DNA of 64,000 nucleotides, taken from Pseudaquidulcibacter sp041917055 (GTDB lineage: Bacteria; Pseudomonadota; Alphaproteobacteria; Caulobacterales; Aquidulcibacteraceae). Made by a program: the position numbers and the translations under genes. The stretch covers positions 114,879 through 178,878 of the forward strand of contig JAYRYJ010000006.1 in the NCBI GenBank assembly GCA_041917055.1, given 5' to 3'. Positions 8,191 to 15,592 of this stretch are shown piece after piece. How positions within the stretch are numbered: the stretch's first letter is position 1; each line of letters opens with the position of its first letter. The notes beneath the pieces are model-generated. The model made no database searches, was not told the DNA's origin, and saw only the letters and a program-made list of their open reading frames with translations.

Positions 8191-8286
8191 ATAAATAAAT
8201 TCATTTCCCATGTTATTAATGTGGACTTTGGCATAGATTGAATTTGTGCCTAAATGTGGTCTAATGAATTTTACGGAGGTCTCCCA

Positions 8287-8895
8287 ATGCCTAAAAAGAA
8301 AGACGATGCAAATAAAGAAGAGCCAATTATCGGCGAAACTATTCCACCTGATGTAGAGGCACCAGAAGCTGATGCCGCAAAATCTGCAGACGCAACAAAG
8401 GCGCAGGAATATTTCCACCAAATCTGGCTCGCCGGTGTTGGTGCCTATGGCAAATTATTTGAACAGGCCGAAGCGCAATTTGCAAAAATGACGGAAACCG
8501 CGCAAGAGGTTTTCCAGACCTTGGTTGATCAAGGCAAAAAAGTCGAAGAAACTTTGAAAGATAAGTTTGAAGACGCCCATGTTGCCGAAAAAACCAAAGA
8601 ATTTGCCAAAAAAGCTGAAGAAGCGGCAAAAGAATTCGCCAAAAAAGCTGACGAACACACAAAGCATTTCAAAGAGCAATATTTGAATGACGAGAAAATG
8701 GCGCAATATAAAGAGAAATTTTCTGATGCTGTTGAGCCGTTTAACGTTTTCGCAATGCGTGACCAAATTGATGGTTTGAATGCCAAAGTCGCCGAATTAG
8801 AGGCGGAACTTGCGACTTTAAAAGGCGGCGAAAAACCTGCCGAACCAAAGGCCGAAGCAAAACCCAAAAAGCCGAAAGCCAAAAAAGACGCATAA
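8287..8895 (+). CDS. Phasin / polyhydroxyalkanoate granule-associated protein
   Basis: 202 residues, start fixed by GGAGGT at 8275-8280 and ATG at 8287. The segment IWLAGVGAYGKLFEQAEAQF and the following long amphipathic helix (VDQGKKVEETLKDKFEDA) match the PhaI/poly granule-associated family. The middle is a KKAEEAAKEFAKKA coiled-coil-like repeat, and the C-terminus is Ala/Lys/Pro-rich (AEPKAEAKPKKPKAKK), typical for phasins. It would coat PHA granules. The next gene's ATG overlaps its TAA (TAATG). An extracellular PHB-depolymerase-like esterase is encoded at 40.9 kb. Confidence 0.8.
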   Translation: MPKKKDDANKEEPIIGETIPPDVEAPEADAAKSADATKAQEYFHQIWLAGVGAYGKLFEQAEAQFAKMTETAQEVFQTLVDQGKKVEETLKDKFEDAHVAEKTKEFAKKAEEAAKEFAKKADEHTKHFKEQYLNDEKMAQYKEKFSDAVEPFNVFAMRDQIDGLNAKVAELEAELATLKGGEKPAEPKAEAKPKKPKAKKDA

Positions 8896-9383
8896 TGGCG
8901 GAAAATTTTGAAATAGATATCACAAACAAAAGCGCCGCATATTCGGCGCTTTTGGCGCAATATAGGGCAGTGATTGACGGTGAAACTAACCTAATCGCGC
9001 GATTTTCAACCCTTGCCTCAATGTTGGTAATGACATTCGGCGCGCGCTTTTTTTGGTGCGGGTTTTATTTTGTTGATGAAACCAAAAAAGACGAATTAAT
9101 AATTGGTCCATATCAAGGAACTTTGGGCTGTTTGCGCATTCCCTTTTCAAAAGGCGTTTGCGGTAAATGTGCGCGCGATGAAGAGACAATCATTGTCGAA
9201 AACGTCCATGAATTCGCCGATCATATAGCCTGCGATTCGCGTTCTAATTCTGAAATCGTGGTCCCAATTTTTGATTGTTTGGGGCAATTGCGCGCGGTTT
9301 TGGACATTGATTCCACTGAATTTGCCGCTTTTGATGAAATCGATGCCAAAGGACTTGAGGCCCTTTGCATGGAGATATTTTAG
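8895..9383 (+). CDS. msrC: Free methionine-(R)-sulfoxide reductase (GAF domain)
   Basis: 162-residue single GAF-domain protein. The family motifs GPYQGTLGC, GVCGKC and HIACDSRSNSEIVVP are present, with the catalytic/resolving cysteines C79, C89 and C113 spaced as in E. coli fRMsr (C84, C94, C118). It reduces free Met-(R)-sulfoxide using thioredoxin. Start overlaps the phasin stop as TAATG; its own stop overlaps the next start as TAGTG. Operon membership suggests oxidative-stress housekeeping. Confidence 0.88.
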   Translation: MAENFEIDITNKSAAYSALLAQYRAVIDGETNLIARFSTLASMLVMTFGARFFWCGFYFVDETKKDELIIGPYQGTLGCLRIPFSKGVCGKCARDEETIIVENVHEFADHIACDSRSNSEIVVPIFDCLGQLRAVLDIDSTEFAAFDEIDAKGLEALCMEIF

Positions 9384-9859
9384 TGAAAGCGCGCGAAACC
9401 GCCGCGACGCTTGCACTCAAAAAGGCGGGGATTGCGTTCAATACTTATCCCTATGAATATGACCCAAACGCCGAAAAAATCGGGCTTCAAGCTGCAATTG
9501 CTTTGGGCAAAGACCCGTCCATTGTTTTTAAAACCCTTATGTGCGAATGCGATGGCAAATCAGTTTGTGCCATTATTCCGTCTAATTGCGAATTGTCTTT
9601 GAAAAAACTTGCCAAAGCTGCCAATGGCAAAAGCGCAAAGATGATGAAACCTGATGCCGCCGAGCGTGTAACAGGTTTCAAAGTCGGCGGCGTGTCGCCA
9701 TTTGGGCAAAAGAAAAAAGTCCCAACATTTATGGACGAAAGCGCGCAAATGTTCGACGAAATCCTAATTAACGGCGGCGCTAGGGGATTATTATTGGGTT
9801 TCACACCTAATGAGGCCAAATTAGGTTGTTCGGCAATTATTGTGGATTTGACCAATTAG
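9383..9859 (+). CDS. ybaK: Cys-tRNA(Pro)/Cys-tRNA(Cys) deacylase, YbaK type
   Basis: 158 residues from GTG 9383, which overlaps the preceding TAG and has GGAGA at 9371-9375 seven bases upstream. Motifs of the YbaK/ProX editing domain are visible: DPSIVFKTLMCE with the conserved Lys, IIPSNCELSLKKLA, and GGVSPFGQKKKVPTFMDES. It hydrolyses mischarged Cys-tRNA(Pro) in trans. Last gene of a tightly overlapping run starting with the phasin. Confidence 0.9.
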   Translation: MKARETAATLALKKAGIAFNTYPYEYDPNAEKIGLQAAIALGKDPSIVFKTLMCECDGKSVCAIIPSNCELSLKKLAKAANGKSAKMMKPDAAERVTGFKVGGVSPFGQKKKVPTFMDESAQMFDEILINGGARGLLLGFTPNEAKLGCSAIIVDLTN

Positions 9860-9872
9860 GCATACATAAAGA

Positions 9873-10048
9873 TGGCTACTGCGACAGGATTCGAACCAGC
9901 GAGAAAATTAGTTCGCTAATTTGAGCAATCAAAAATTAACAGGTTCGGACAACGAAAAAATGGCGACTGCGACAGGATTCGAACCGGCGAGAAAATTAGT
10001 TCGCTAATTTGCGCAATCAAAAATTCACAGGTTCGGACAACGAAAAAA
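9873..10048 (-). repeat. Two 88-bp tandem repeats containing the 3' end of the adjacent tRNA-Arg
   Basis: Units 9873-9960 and 9961-10048 lie directly downstream (minus strand) of tRNA-Arg. In transcript order each unit has: a T-rich stretch, CGAACCTGTGA-like sequence complementary to the tRNA's T-arm 5' strand, an A/T stem AAATTAG/CTAATTT with a 4-base CGAA loop, then GGTTCGAATCCTGTCGCAGT plus CGCCA, a copy of the tRNA 3' end. The unit nearest the tRNA has a perfect 11-base antisense match (10025-10035 against 10068-10078). The farther unit has point changes. Comparable repeats follow the other two tRNAs of this window. Confidence 0.9.
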
Positions 10049-10125
10049 TGGCGACTGCGACAGGATTCGAACCTGTGACCGTCCGCTTAGAAGGCGGATG
10101 CTCTATCCAGCTGAGCTACGCAGCC
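10049..10125 (-). tRNA. tRNA-Arg (TCT anticodon)
   Basis: Reverse complement folds as a full cloverleaf: D-arm TAGCTCAGCTGGATAGAGCA, anticodon loop CTTCTAA with TCT, T-arm CACAGGTTCGAATCCTGTC and encoded CCA at 10049-10051. It reads Arg AGA codons. Repeats of its 3' end follow on the downstream side. Confidence 0.95.
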
Positions 10126-10282
10126 ATTAATCTATTACCAATTACGAACGCATTTAGCTGAAACTTTCTTAATTCCAAGCAAAAATAACAATATTTACCG
10201 TATATCACCGCGATGAGTTAGAAAAAGTTGAAGACTTTTGGGTAAAAACGAAGAGCAAATTTGCCCACGGCAAATTTTTGAA

Positions 10283-10588
10283 TCAATGAGACCAAGGTTC
10301 TTTTTTATTCATGGCGAAATTATCGGAATAATTGCGGATAATTCTTTTTTGTTCTTTTGGCTCTTGGACGACATATTCAATTTTGTTTTCGTCTGCATAT
10401 TTGATAGCAGCATCTTTTGTCGCGAATTTCATGCGCAATTGTGACGAAGTATCGGCATTTGATGTCCAGCCCATAAGTGGGTCTCTTGCGCGCGCCGACG
10501 ATGGCGCAAATTCCAATAACCAAACCCCAATTTTTCCACGACCCGATTGCAATGGATTTTTCGCCGGAGAATAAATTCGCGCCTTCAT
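10283..10588 (-). CDS. NDUFS4-like accessory subunit of respiratory complex I
   Basis: 101 residues. Residues 2-60 (ARIYSPAKNPLQSGRGK ... WLLEFAP ... DPLMGWTSNADTSSQLRMKF) match the ETC complex I 18-kDa/AQDQ subunit family, and the KYADENKIEYVV segment is the usual end of the domain. In alphaproteobacteria and mitochondria this small subunit stabilises the N-module of NADH:ubiquinone oxidoreductase. GAGG lies upstream of the ATG. The gap 10126-10282 between tRNA-Arg and this gene's stop shows no feature. Confidence 0.9.
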   Translation of the reverse strand: MKARIYSPAKNPLQSGRGKIGVWLLEFAPSSARARDPLMGWTSNADTSSQLRMKFATKDAAIKYADENKIEYVVQEPKEQKRIIRNYSDNFAMNKKEPWSH

Positions 10589-10659
10589 CTTAAACCTCTT
10601 TATGATTTCCTAGCAGCAGATTCTAAGCGAAAAGTAAAGCACGGAGAATAGTAGTATAA

Positions 10660-10920
10660 TGGCATTCGTGAGAAATAGTTGTTGCGACTTCGATTCAAAA
10701 CAACTGGAAAAATTGGTTCGCCAATTTTTAGCAAAAGTAAATAGTAGGTTCGAACACCACGATGTCCGAAATATGCCAAAACTCAAAAAAAGGAAAATGG
10801 TCGGGGAGACAGGATTCGAACCACCCGAAAAAATTGGTTCGCCAATTTTGACCAAAAATATATAGTAGGTTCGAACATCACAATGTCCGAAACATGACAA
10901 AAATAGAAAAAATAGGAAAA
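10660..10920 (-). repeat. About 120-bp repeats containing the 3' end of the adjacent tRNA-Pro
   Basis: One clear unit (10798-10920, 123 bp) follows tRNA-Pro on the minus strand, and a more decayed unit lies at roughly 10676-10797. The clear unit has the tRNA 3' end (TGGTCGGGGAGACAGGATTC on the plus strand), the A/T stem AAAATTGG/CCAATTTT with a 4-base loop (10830-10849), and GTAGGTTCGAA (10865-10875), which is an inverted copy of the T-arm at 10938-10948. The decayed unit keeps the stem (10709-10728) and the inverted T-arm copy (10744-10754) but has lost a recognisable tRNA 3' end. Architecture matches the tRNA-Arg repeats although the unit length differs. Confidence 0.85.
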
Positions 10921-10997
10921 TGGTCGGGGAGACAGGATTCGAACCTACGACCCTCTGGTCCCAAACCAGATGCTCTACCAAGCTGAGCTACTCCCCG
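10921..10997 (-). tRNA. tRNA-Pro (TGG anticodon)
   Basis: Reverse complement gives acceptor CGGGGAG/CTCCCCG, D-arm TAGCTCAGCTTGGTAGAGCA, anticodon loop TTTGGGA with TGG, T-arm GTAGGTTCGAATCCTGT and encoded CCA. Downstream repeats copy its 3' end. Confidence 0.95.
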
Positions 10998-11108
10998 ATC
11001 GTGGCGGGCTTAGTATCCAAAAAATTCGAATAAAACAATAAGCCAAAGCAAAGGATTGCAGCAAATCGACGCTTTTTTTCATTAAAACCGCAAAATGTGC
11101 GACAATGC

Positions 11109-11645
11109 CTATTTTTTCTTCTTCAAAACAACAGGTTTTGCAATAGTTTTAGTATTTTTGAAAATTTTATGAATGACTTTATCGCCGGGCTTAATGCCTT
11201 GGGCATCGCTTTGCCCCCCGCCAATTTCCAAAACTGCAGAGACAATCCCATCTGAAAATAATGGGGTTCTATCCAATGGCTTTGCATTTTTAACAATATT
11301 GGCGATTGTTCCGTCCGCGCGTACAAAAATCAAATCCAAAGGAATTAGTGTGTTTTCCATCCAAAAACCGGCGCGATGCGGGGTTTTGACATAATCGAAA
11401 AGCATTCCTTCATTTGATTTAACTTCAGTGCGCCACATCATTCCAATTTGTTGTTTGTGGAAAGTATCGGCGATTTCAACCGTGAAATTGCGTTGTCCGC
11501 CTGCAGTATTTACTGATAATGGCGTTTTTTGCAGGCCGGTTTGCGGCCCCCATATAGCATTTTGCGCGATTGATTGCGGCGCGCCAATGCCGAAACAAAT
11601 CAAACCGAACAACACAAAAGCAGAAGTAAATTTTTTCATATTCAT
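11109..11645 (-). CDS. Exported DUF192 domain protein
   Basis: 178 residues with an N-terminal signal peptide (FVLFGLICFGIGAPQSIAQ). The DUF192 core is complete: FTVEIADTFHKQQIGMMWR, GMLFDYVKTPHRAGFWMENTLIPLDLIFV and an AVLEIGGGQSDAQGIKPGD end. DUF192 proteins are small exported proteins common in alphaproteobacteria with no settled function. A basic tail (VVLKKKK) ends the protein. Start could also be ATG 11639. It is divergent from the caspase-like gene. Confidence 0.85.
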   Translation of the reverse strand: MNMKKFTSAFVLFGLICFGIGAPQSIAQNAIWGPQTGLQKTPLSVNTAGGQRNFTVEIADTFHKQQIGMMWRTEVKSNEGMLFDYVKTPHRAGFWMENTLIPLDLIFVRADGTIANIVKNAKPLDRTPLFSDGIVSAVLEIGGGQSDAQGIKPGDKVIHKIFKNTKTIAKPVVLKKKK

Positions 11646-11805
11646 AATATAAGCTGCAATCTAAAATTCGGCAATCGCATAATGTTTGCCAAAATCTGCG
11701 GTTTAGCTAAAAAATATTTAATGAATTCACAAATTTGCCACAATTTCGCCCTTGCATAGATTTTATTTTGAGTCATTAATCCGAATAATTCGGAATGGGG
11801 AATTG

Positions 11806-14800
11806 ATGCTAAAACGGGTCTGGTTGTTTTTTGCGATTTTGGGTTTATTGTTTGTAAATGTGCGTGATCAAGCGCAGGCACAGTCACAGGCACGATTGGC
11901 CTTGGTAATTGAACAAATCAATTATACTAATTTAGGAAAACTTGATGGTGCAGCCCAGGAAGCAGCGGAAATCAAAAATTCGCTCGCCAAACTTGGTTTT
12001 CAAGTCACCAATGTCAAAGACGCAACAAAATCGCAAATCGAAGACACTTTGGATAAATTCCGCCGCGAAGTTTATAAACAAACCGGCGCAAAGCCACTTA
12101 TCTTCATTTATTATACCGGACATGGCGCAATGTCTTCGGCTGGCGATACAACTGAAAATGTGCTTTTGGGTGTGAATGCCGATTTACAAAATGTCGATGA
12201 CCTCGATTATTATGGCATAAGGCTTTCCAAAATTGTCGATACTTTTGAACGCACCGAGAAAAAAGCCGCGATAATTGTGGTAGATGCATGCCGCAATCTT
12301 CCGGTCCTGGGGCAAATTTCCAAAACCAAAGGCGGTGAAACCAAGGGGCTTGCACCCGCCACTGCCGGTGTTGGAACATTGGTGGCATTTTCAACATCGC
12401 CGCAAACTGTTGCCCGTGTTGGTCAATTTGCACCGATTTTGGCGCAAGAAATGGTAAAACCCGGGCAAGATATTGTCGATGTCTTCAAAAAAACCAAAAA
12501 CAAAGTCGCTTCCAATACTAATGGCGGTCAATATCCTTGGTATTTGGACCGTGTTGAAGAAGGCATTTGCCTTGTAAGTTGCGATAATCCCAATGATGGC
12601 GGTGGCAAAATTCAGGACAAATCCGATAAAGAAGTCCAATTCTGGGGCCTAATGCGCAATTGCCCTGATTATGATTTGTATTTGGCAAATTATCCGACCG
12701 GAAAATTTGTATTACAGGCTTTGGCGAAGAAAAATTCACCGGAATGTTCGGCGAATAAACCACCAACTCCTGCGCCAATCAATACTGTCGATTTTGAAAA
12801 AATGTATTCAGACGGTGTCGCCGAAATCGATAAAGGTAATTATTCAAGCGCAAAATCAAAGTTTGAAACTGCCTGTAACGGCAATCATTATGCAAGCTGC
12901 AATTATCTTGGATATTTGTATAATGAAGGTCAGGGCGTGAATGTGGATTATGCCAAGGCCAAAACTTATTACGACAAATCATGCGACGGTAAATTGGGTG
13001 CGGCATGCTATAATATAGCGCTTTTATTTGAAAATGGTCGCGGTGTGAAAGCTGACGAGAATATAGCAAAGACCTATTTCTCAAAAGGTTGTGATTATGG
13101 ATATTTTACGTCCTGTAACAATTTGGCATTCTATCAAGAAAAAGGCAAAGGCGGCGCGAAAAGCCTTGAATCTGCTTTCAAAAATTACAAAAAGGCTTGC
13201 GAAGGCGAAGATTATTTGGCCTGTAAAAACCTTGGCTATTTCTATGAACAGGGAATGGGTGTCACCAAAGACTTAAAACAATCCTTCGATTATTATAAAT
13301 TATCTTGCGACAATGAGATCCCCGATGGTTGCGGTTCTTTGGGCTATGCCTATGAAAATGGCAATGGCGTCGCAAAATCAGAATCAAAAGCAGCCGAGCT
13401 TTATGAGAAAGCCTGCGACGCAGATCATGGCTATTCATGCACCAATCTTGGATTTTTATATGACCGAGGCAATGGCGTGGCGCAAAGCGACGATAAAGCA
13501 TATAAATTCTATGTTAAGGGCTGTGACCTTGGCAATAATGTCGGTTGTTTCAATACCGGAATTTTCTACCGCGATGGGTTTTCCGTAAGTGTCGATAAGG
13601 CCAAAGCCAAGGAATATTTCCAAAAAGGTTGCGATTTGGGTTATGAAGCCTCATGCACCGAAATCACCAAAATTGCCAATGATGGAACCGATAAGACCGA
13701 TAATGTCAGTAATTTAGAGAAGAAGTGCAATAATAAAGACGCAATTGCGTGCTCTGACCTTGCCAATATTTATGAAAAAGGCAGTGACGGCGCGACCATT
13801 GATCTTACAAAAGCCGTAAAATATTACACTCTTGGCTGTAATGGTAATGATTATTGGGGCTGCAATAATCTTGGCTGGTTATATGAAAACGGGACCGGCG
13901 TTGCTTCTTCGGTTTCAAAAGCGGCGGAATATTACAAAAAAGCCTGTGACGGCAATGAAGGATCAGGATGCACCAATCTTGGCTTTCTATACGGAACCGC
14001 AAAAGGCTTCCCGCTTGATTATAAAAAGGCATTTGATTTGTATCAAAAAGGCTGCACCAATAAAAGTTACACTGGGTGTTCCAATATTGGCGTTTATTAT
14101 GAAAATGGTTATGGTGTAACCAAAAATATCCCTAGCGCTAAGACTTTCTATACAAAGGCTTGCGAGGGTGGTTATGCTGACGCCTGTAAACACTTTGATC
14201 GTTTAAGCGGCAAAAAGGACGGCTCCGACAAGCCGCAATCGGAATCTGAAAAGAAACTTTCGCAATGTAATGCCGGCGATAATATTGCCTGCACCGACTA
14301 TGGCGTATTGATTGAAGATGGCAAAGTTGCGGACAAACCTCTAAGTGATGCAGTCAAATATTATGAAAAAGGTTGCAACGCCAATGATTCATACGGTTGT
14401 TACCGCTTTGGTATGGCATACGAAAAAGGCATTGGTATAGATAAAAACTATTTCCAAGCCAAAACCGCCTATGAAAAAGGCTGTTCCGCCGGATATTCAT
14501 TTGCCTGCACCAATCTTGGATATTTATACAATGTCGGCAAAGGCGCGCCTAAAGATTATGTGCAGGCTAAGTCTTTCTATCTGAAGGGCTGTGATTCAGA
14601 TGACGGCCTAGCCTGTTCAAATCTTGGTGTCCTTTATGAGAATGGGCAAGGCGTCACCAAGGACATAGCAACTGCCTTAAATTATTACAAAAAGGCCTGT
14701 GATTTGGGTGACACCAAAGCATGTGATTCACAAACCAAATTAAAGGACCAAAAACAACCGCCGCCATTGATAAAGCCATCTGGTAATAAAATTCCCCAAA

Positions 14801-15531
14801 ATTCCGATGCTGAAAAGAATTTGAATCAATGCAATAAAGGCGATGCAATTGCCTGTTCCGACCTTGGTTATAAATTCCAAATCGGCTCGGGCGGGGTAAG
14901 TGTCGATTATGCTGAGGCTTTCAAATATTATGACAAAGGTTGCACTGGCAATGATTATTGGGGCTGTGGCAAAATCGGCTATTTGTATTCCGAGGGTAAT
15001 GGCGTTGCCAAGGATTTCGTAAAATCAATCAATTATCATCAAAAAGCCTGTGATGGAAAATCATGGGAAAGCTGTTCTGAGGTTGGTTACGCCTATGACC
15101 AAGGGCGCGGGGTTACACAAAACTATCAAAACGCGATAAAGTTTTTCCGCCTAGGTTGTGACCATGGCAATGATATGGCGTGCTATAATCTTGGCGTATA
15201 TTATGACCGTGGCAAGGCCGTTGCCCAATCATACCCTGATGCCAAAAAACTCTATGAAAAAGCCTGCGGCAATAATCATACGCTTGCGTGCTATAATTTA
15301 GGTGTTTTGTATGATTTTGGGCGCGGTGTTGCGGTCAATTTTATTGAAGCCAAGAAGTATTATATCAAAGCCTGCGACAAGGATAATATTGATGCATGTT
15401 TCAATATTGGCGTGCTTTATCAGAATGGCAAAGGCGTCGCCAAGAGCGAGCCGGACGCAAAAATTTTCTATCAAAAAGCGTGTAATTTGGGCGATAAAGA
15501 AGCCTGTGATTACGCTGCAAAAATGAAATAA
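11806..15531 (+). CDS. Exported caspase-like (peptidase C14) protein with about 21 Cys-rich Sel1 repeats
   Basis: 1241 residues from ATG 11806, preceded by GGGGAA. Signal peptide (WLFFAILGLLFVNVR ... AQAQ). Residues about 30-270 form a caspase/metacaspase-fold domain with the catalytic dyad H106 (YYTGHGAM) and C162 (VVDACRN). From about residue 345 there are about 21 Sel1-like repeats with the pattern AC-x-NLG-x-LY-x-x-G-x-GV ... A-x-x-YY-x-KAC. Each repeat has two Cys separated by about seven residues across the repeat boundary, as in Helicobacter Hcp proteins where they form disulfides. Linkers divide the repeats into four blocks, three of which begin with a similar QCNxGDxIACSD-type sequence. 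Probably periplasmic or extracellular. The next gene is an exported papain-like protease 61 bases downstream. Confidence 0.88.
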   Translation: MLKRVWLFFAILGLLFVNVRDQAQAQSQARLALVIEQINYTNLGKLDGAAQEAAEIKNSLAKLGFQVTNVKDATKSQIEDTLDKFRREVYKQTGAKPLIFIYYTGHGAMSSAGDTTENVLLGVNADLQNVDDLDYYGIRLSKIVDTFERTEKKAAIIVVDACRNLPVLGQISKTKGGETKGLAPATAGVGTLVAFSTSPQTVARVGQFAPILAQEMVKPGQDIVDVFKKTKNKVASNTNGGQYPWYLDRVEEGICLVSCDNPNDGGGKIQDKSDKEVQFWGLMRNCPDYDLYLANYPTGKFVLQALAKKNSPECSANKPPTPAPINTVDFEKMYSDGVAEIDKGNYSSAKSKFETACNGNHYASCNYLGYLYNEGQGVNVDYAKAKTYYDKSCDGKLGAACYNIALLFENGRGVKADENIAKTYFSKGCDYGYFTSCNNLAFYQEKGKGGAKSLESAFKNYKKACEGEDYLACKNLGYFYEQGMGVTKDLKQSFDYYKLSCDNEIPDGCGSLGYAYENGNGVAKSESKAAELYEKACDADHGYSCTNLGFLYDRGNGVAQSDDKAYKFYVKGCDLGNNVGCFNTGIFYRDGFSVSVDKAKAKEYFQKGCDLGYEASCTEITKIANDGTDKTDNVSNLEKKCNNKDAIACSDLANIYEKGSDGATIDLTKAVKYYTLGCNGNDYWGCNNLGWLYENGTGVASSVSKAAEYYKKACDGNEGSGCTNLGFLYGTAKGFPLDYKKAFDLYQKGCTNKSYTGCSNIGVYYENGYGVTKNIPSAKTFYTKACEGGYADACKHFDRLSGKKDGSDKPQSESEKKLSQCNAGDNIACTDYGVLIEDGKVADKPLSDAVKYYEKGCNANDSYGCYRFGMAYEKGIGIDKNYFQAKTAYEKGCSAGYSFACTNLGYLYNVGKGAPKDYVQAKSFYLKGCDSDDGLACSNLGVLYENGQGVTKDIATALNYYKKACDLGDTKACDSQTKLKDQKQPPPLIKPSGNKIPQNSDAEKNLNQCNKGDAIACSDLGYKFQIGSGGVSVDYAEAFKYYDKGCTGNDYWGCGKIGYLYSEGNGVAKDFVKSINYHQKACDGKSWESCSEVGYAYDQGRGVTQNYQNAIKFFRLGCDHGNDMACYNLGVYYDRGKAVAQSYPDAKKLYEKACGNNHTLACYNLGVLYDFGRGVAVNFIEAKKYYIKACDKDNIDACFNIGVLYQNGKGVAKSEPDAKIFYQKACNLGDKEACDYAAKMK

Positions 15532-15592
15532 CGCCAATTTCGAACAAAATTCTGACGAAATTGACCGATAAGTGAGAGAAACGGGGAATATA

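Noticed and set aside
10610..10981. 123-codon minus-strand frame through the tRNA-Pro repeats
   Set aside because: Runs through tRNA and repeat sequence; no coding features.
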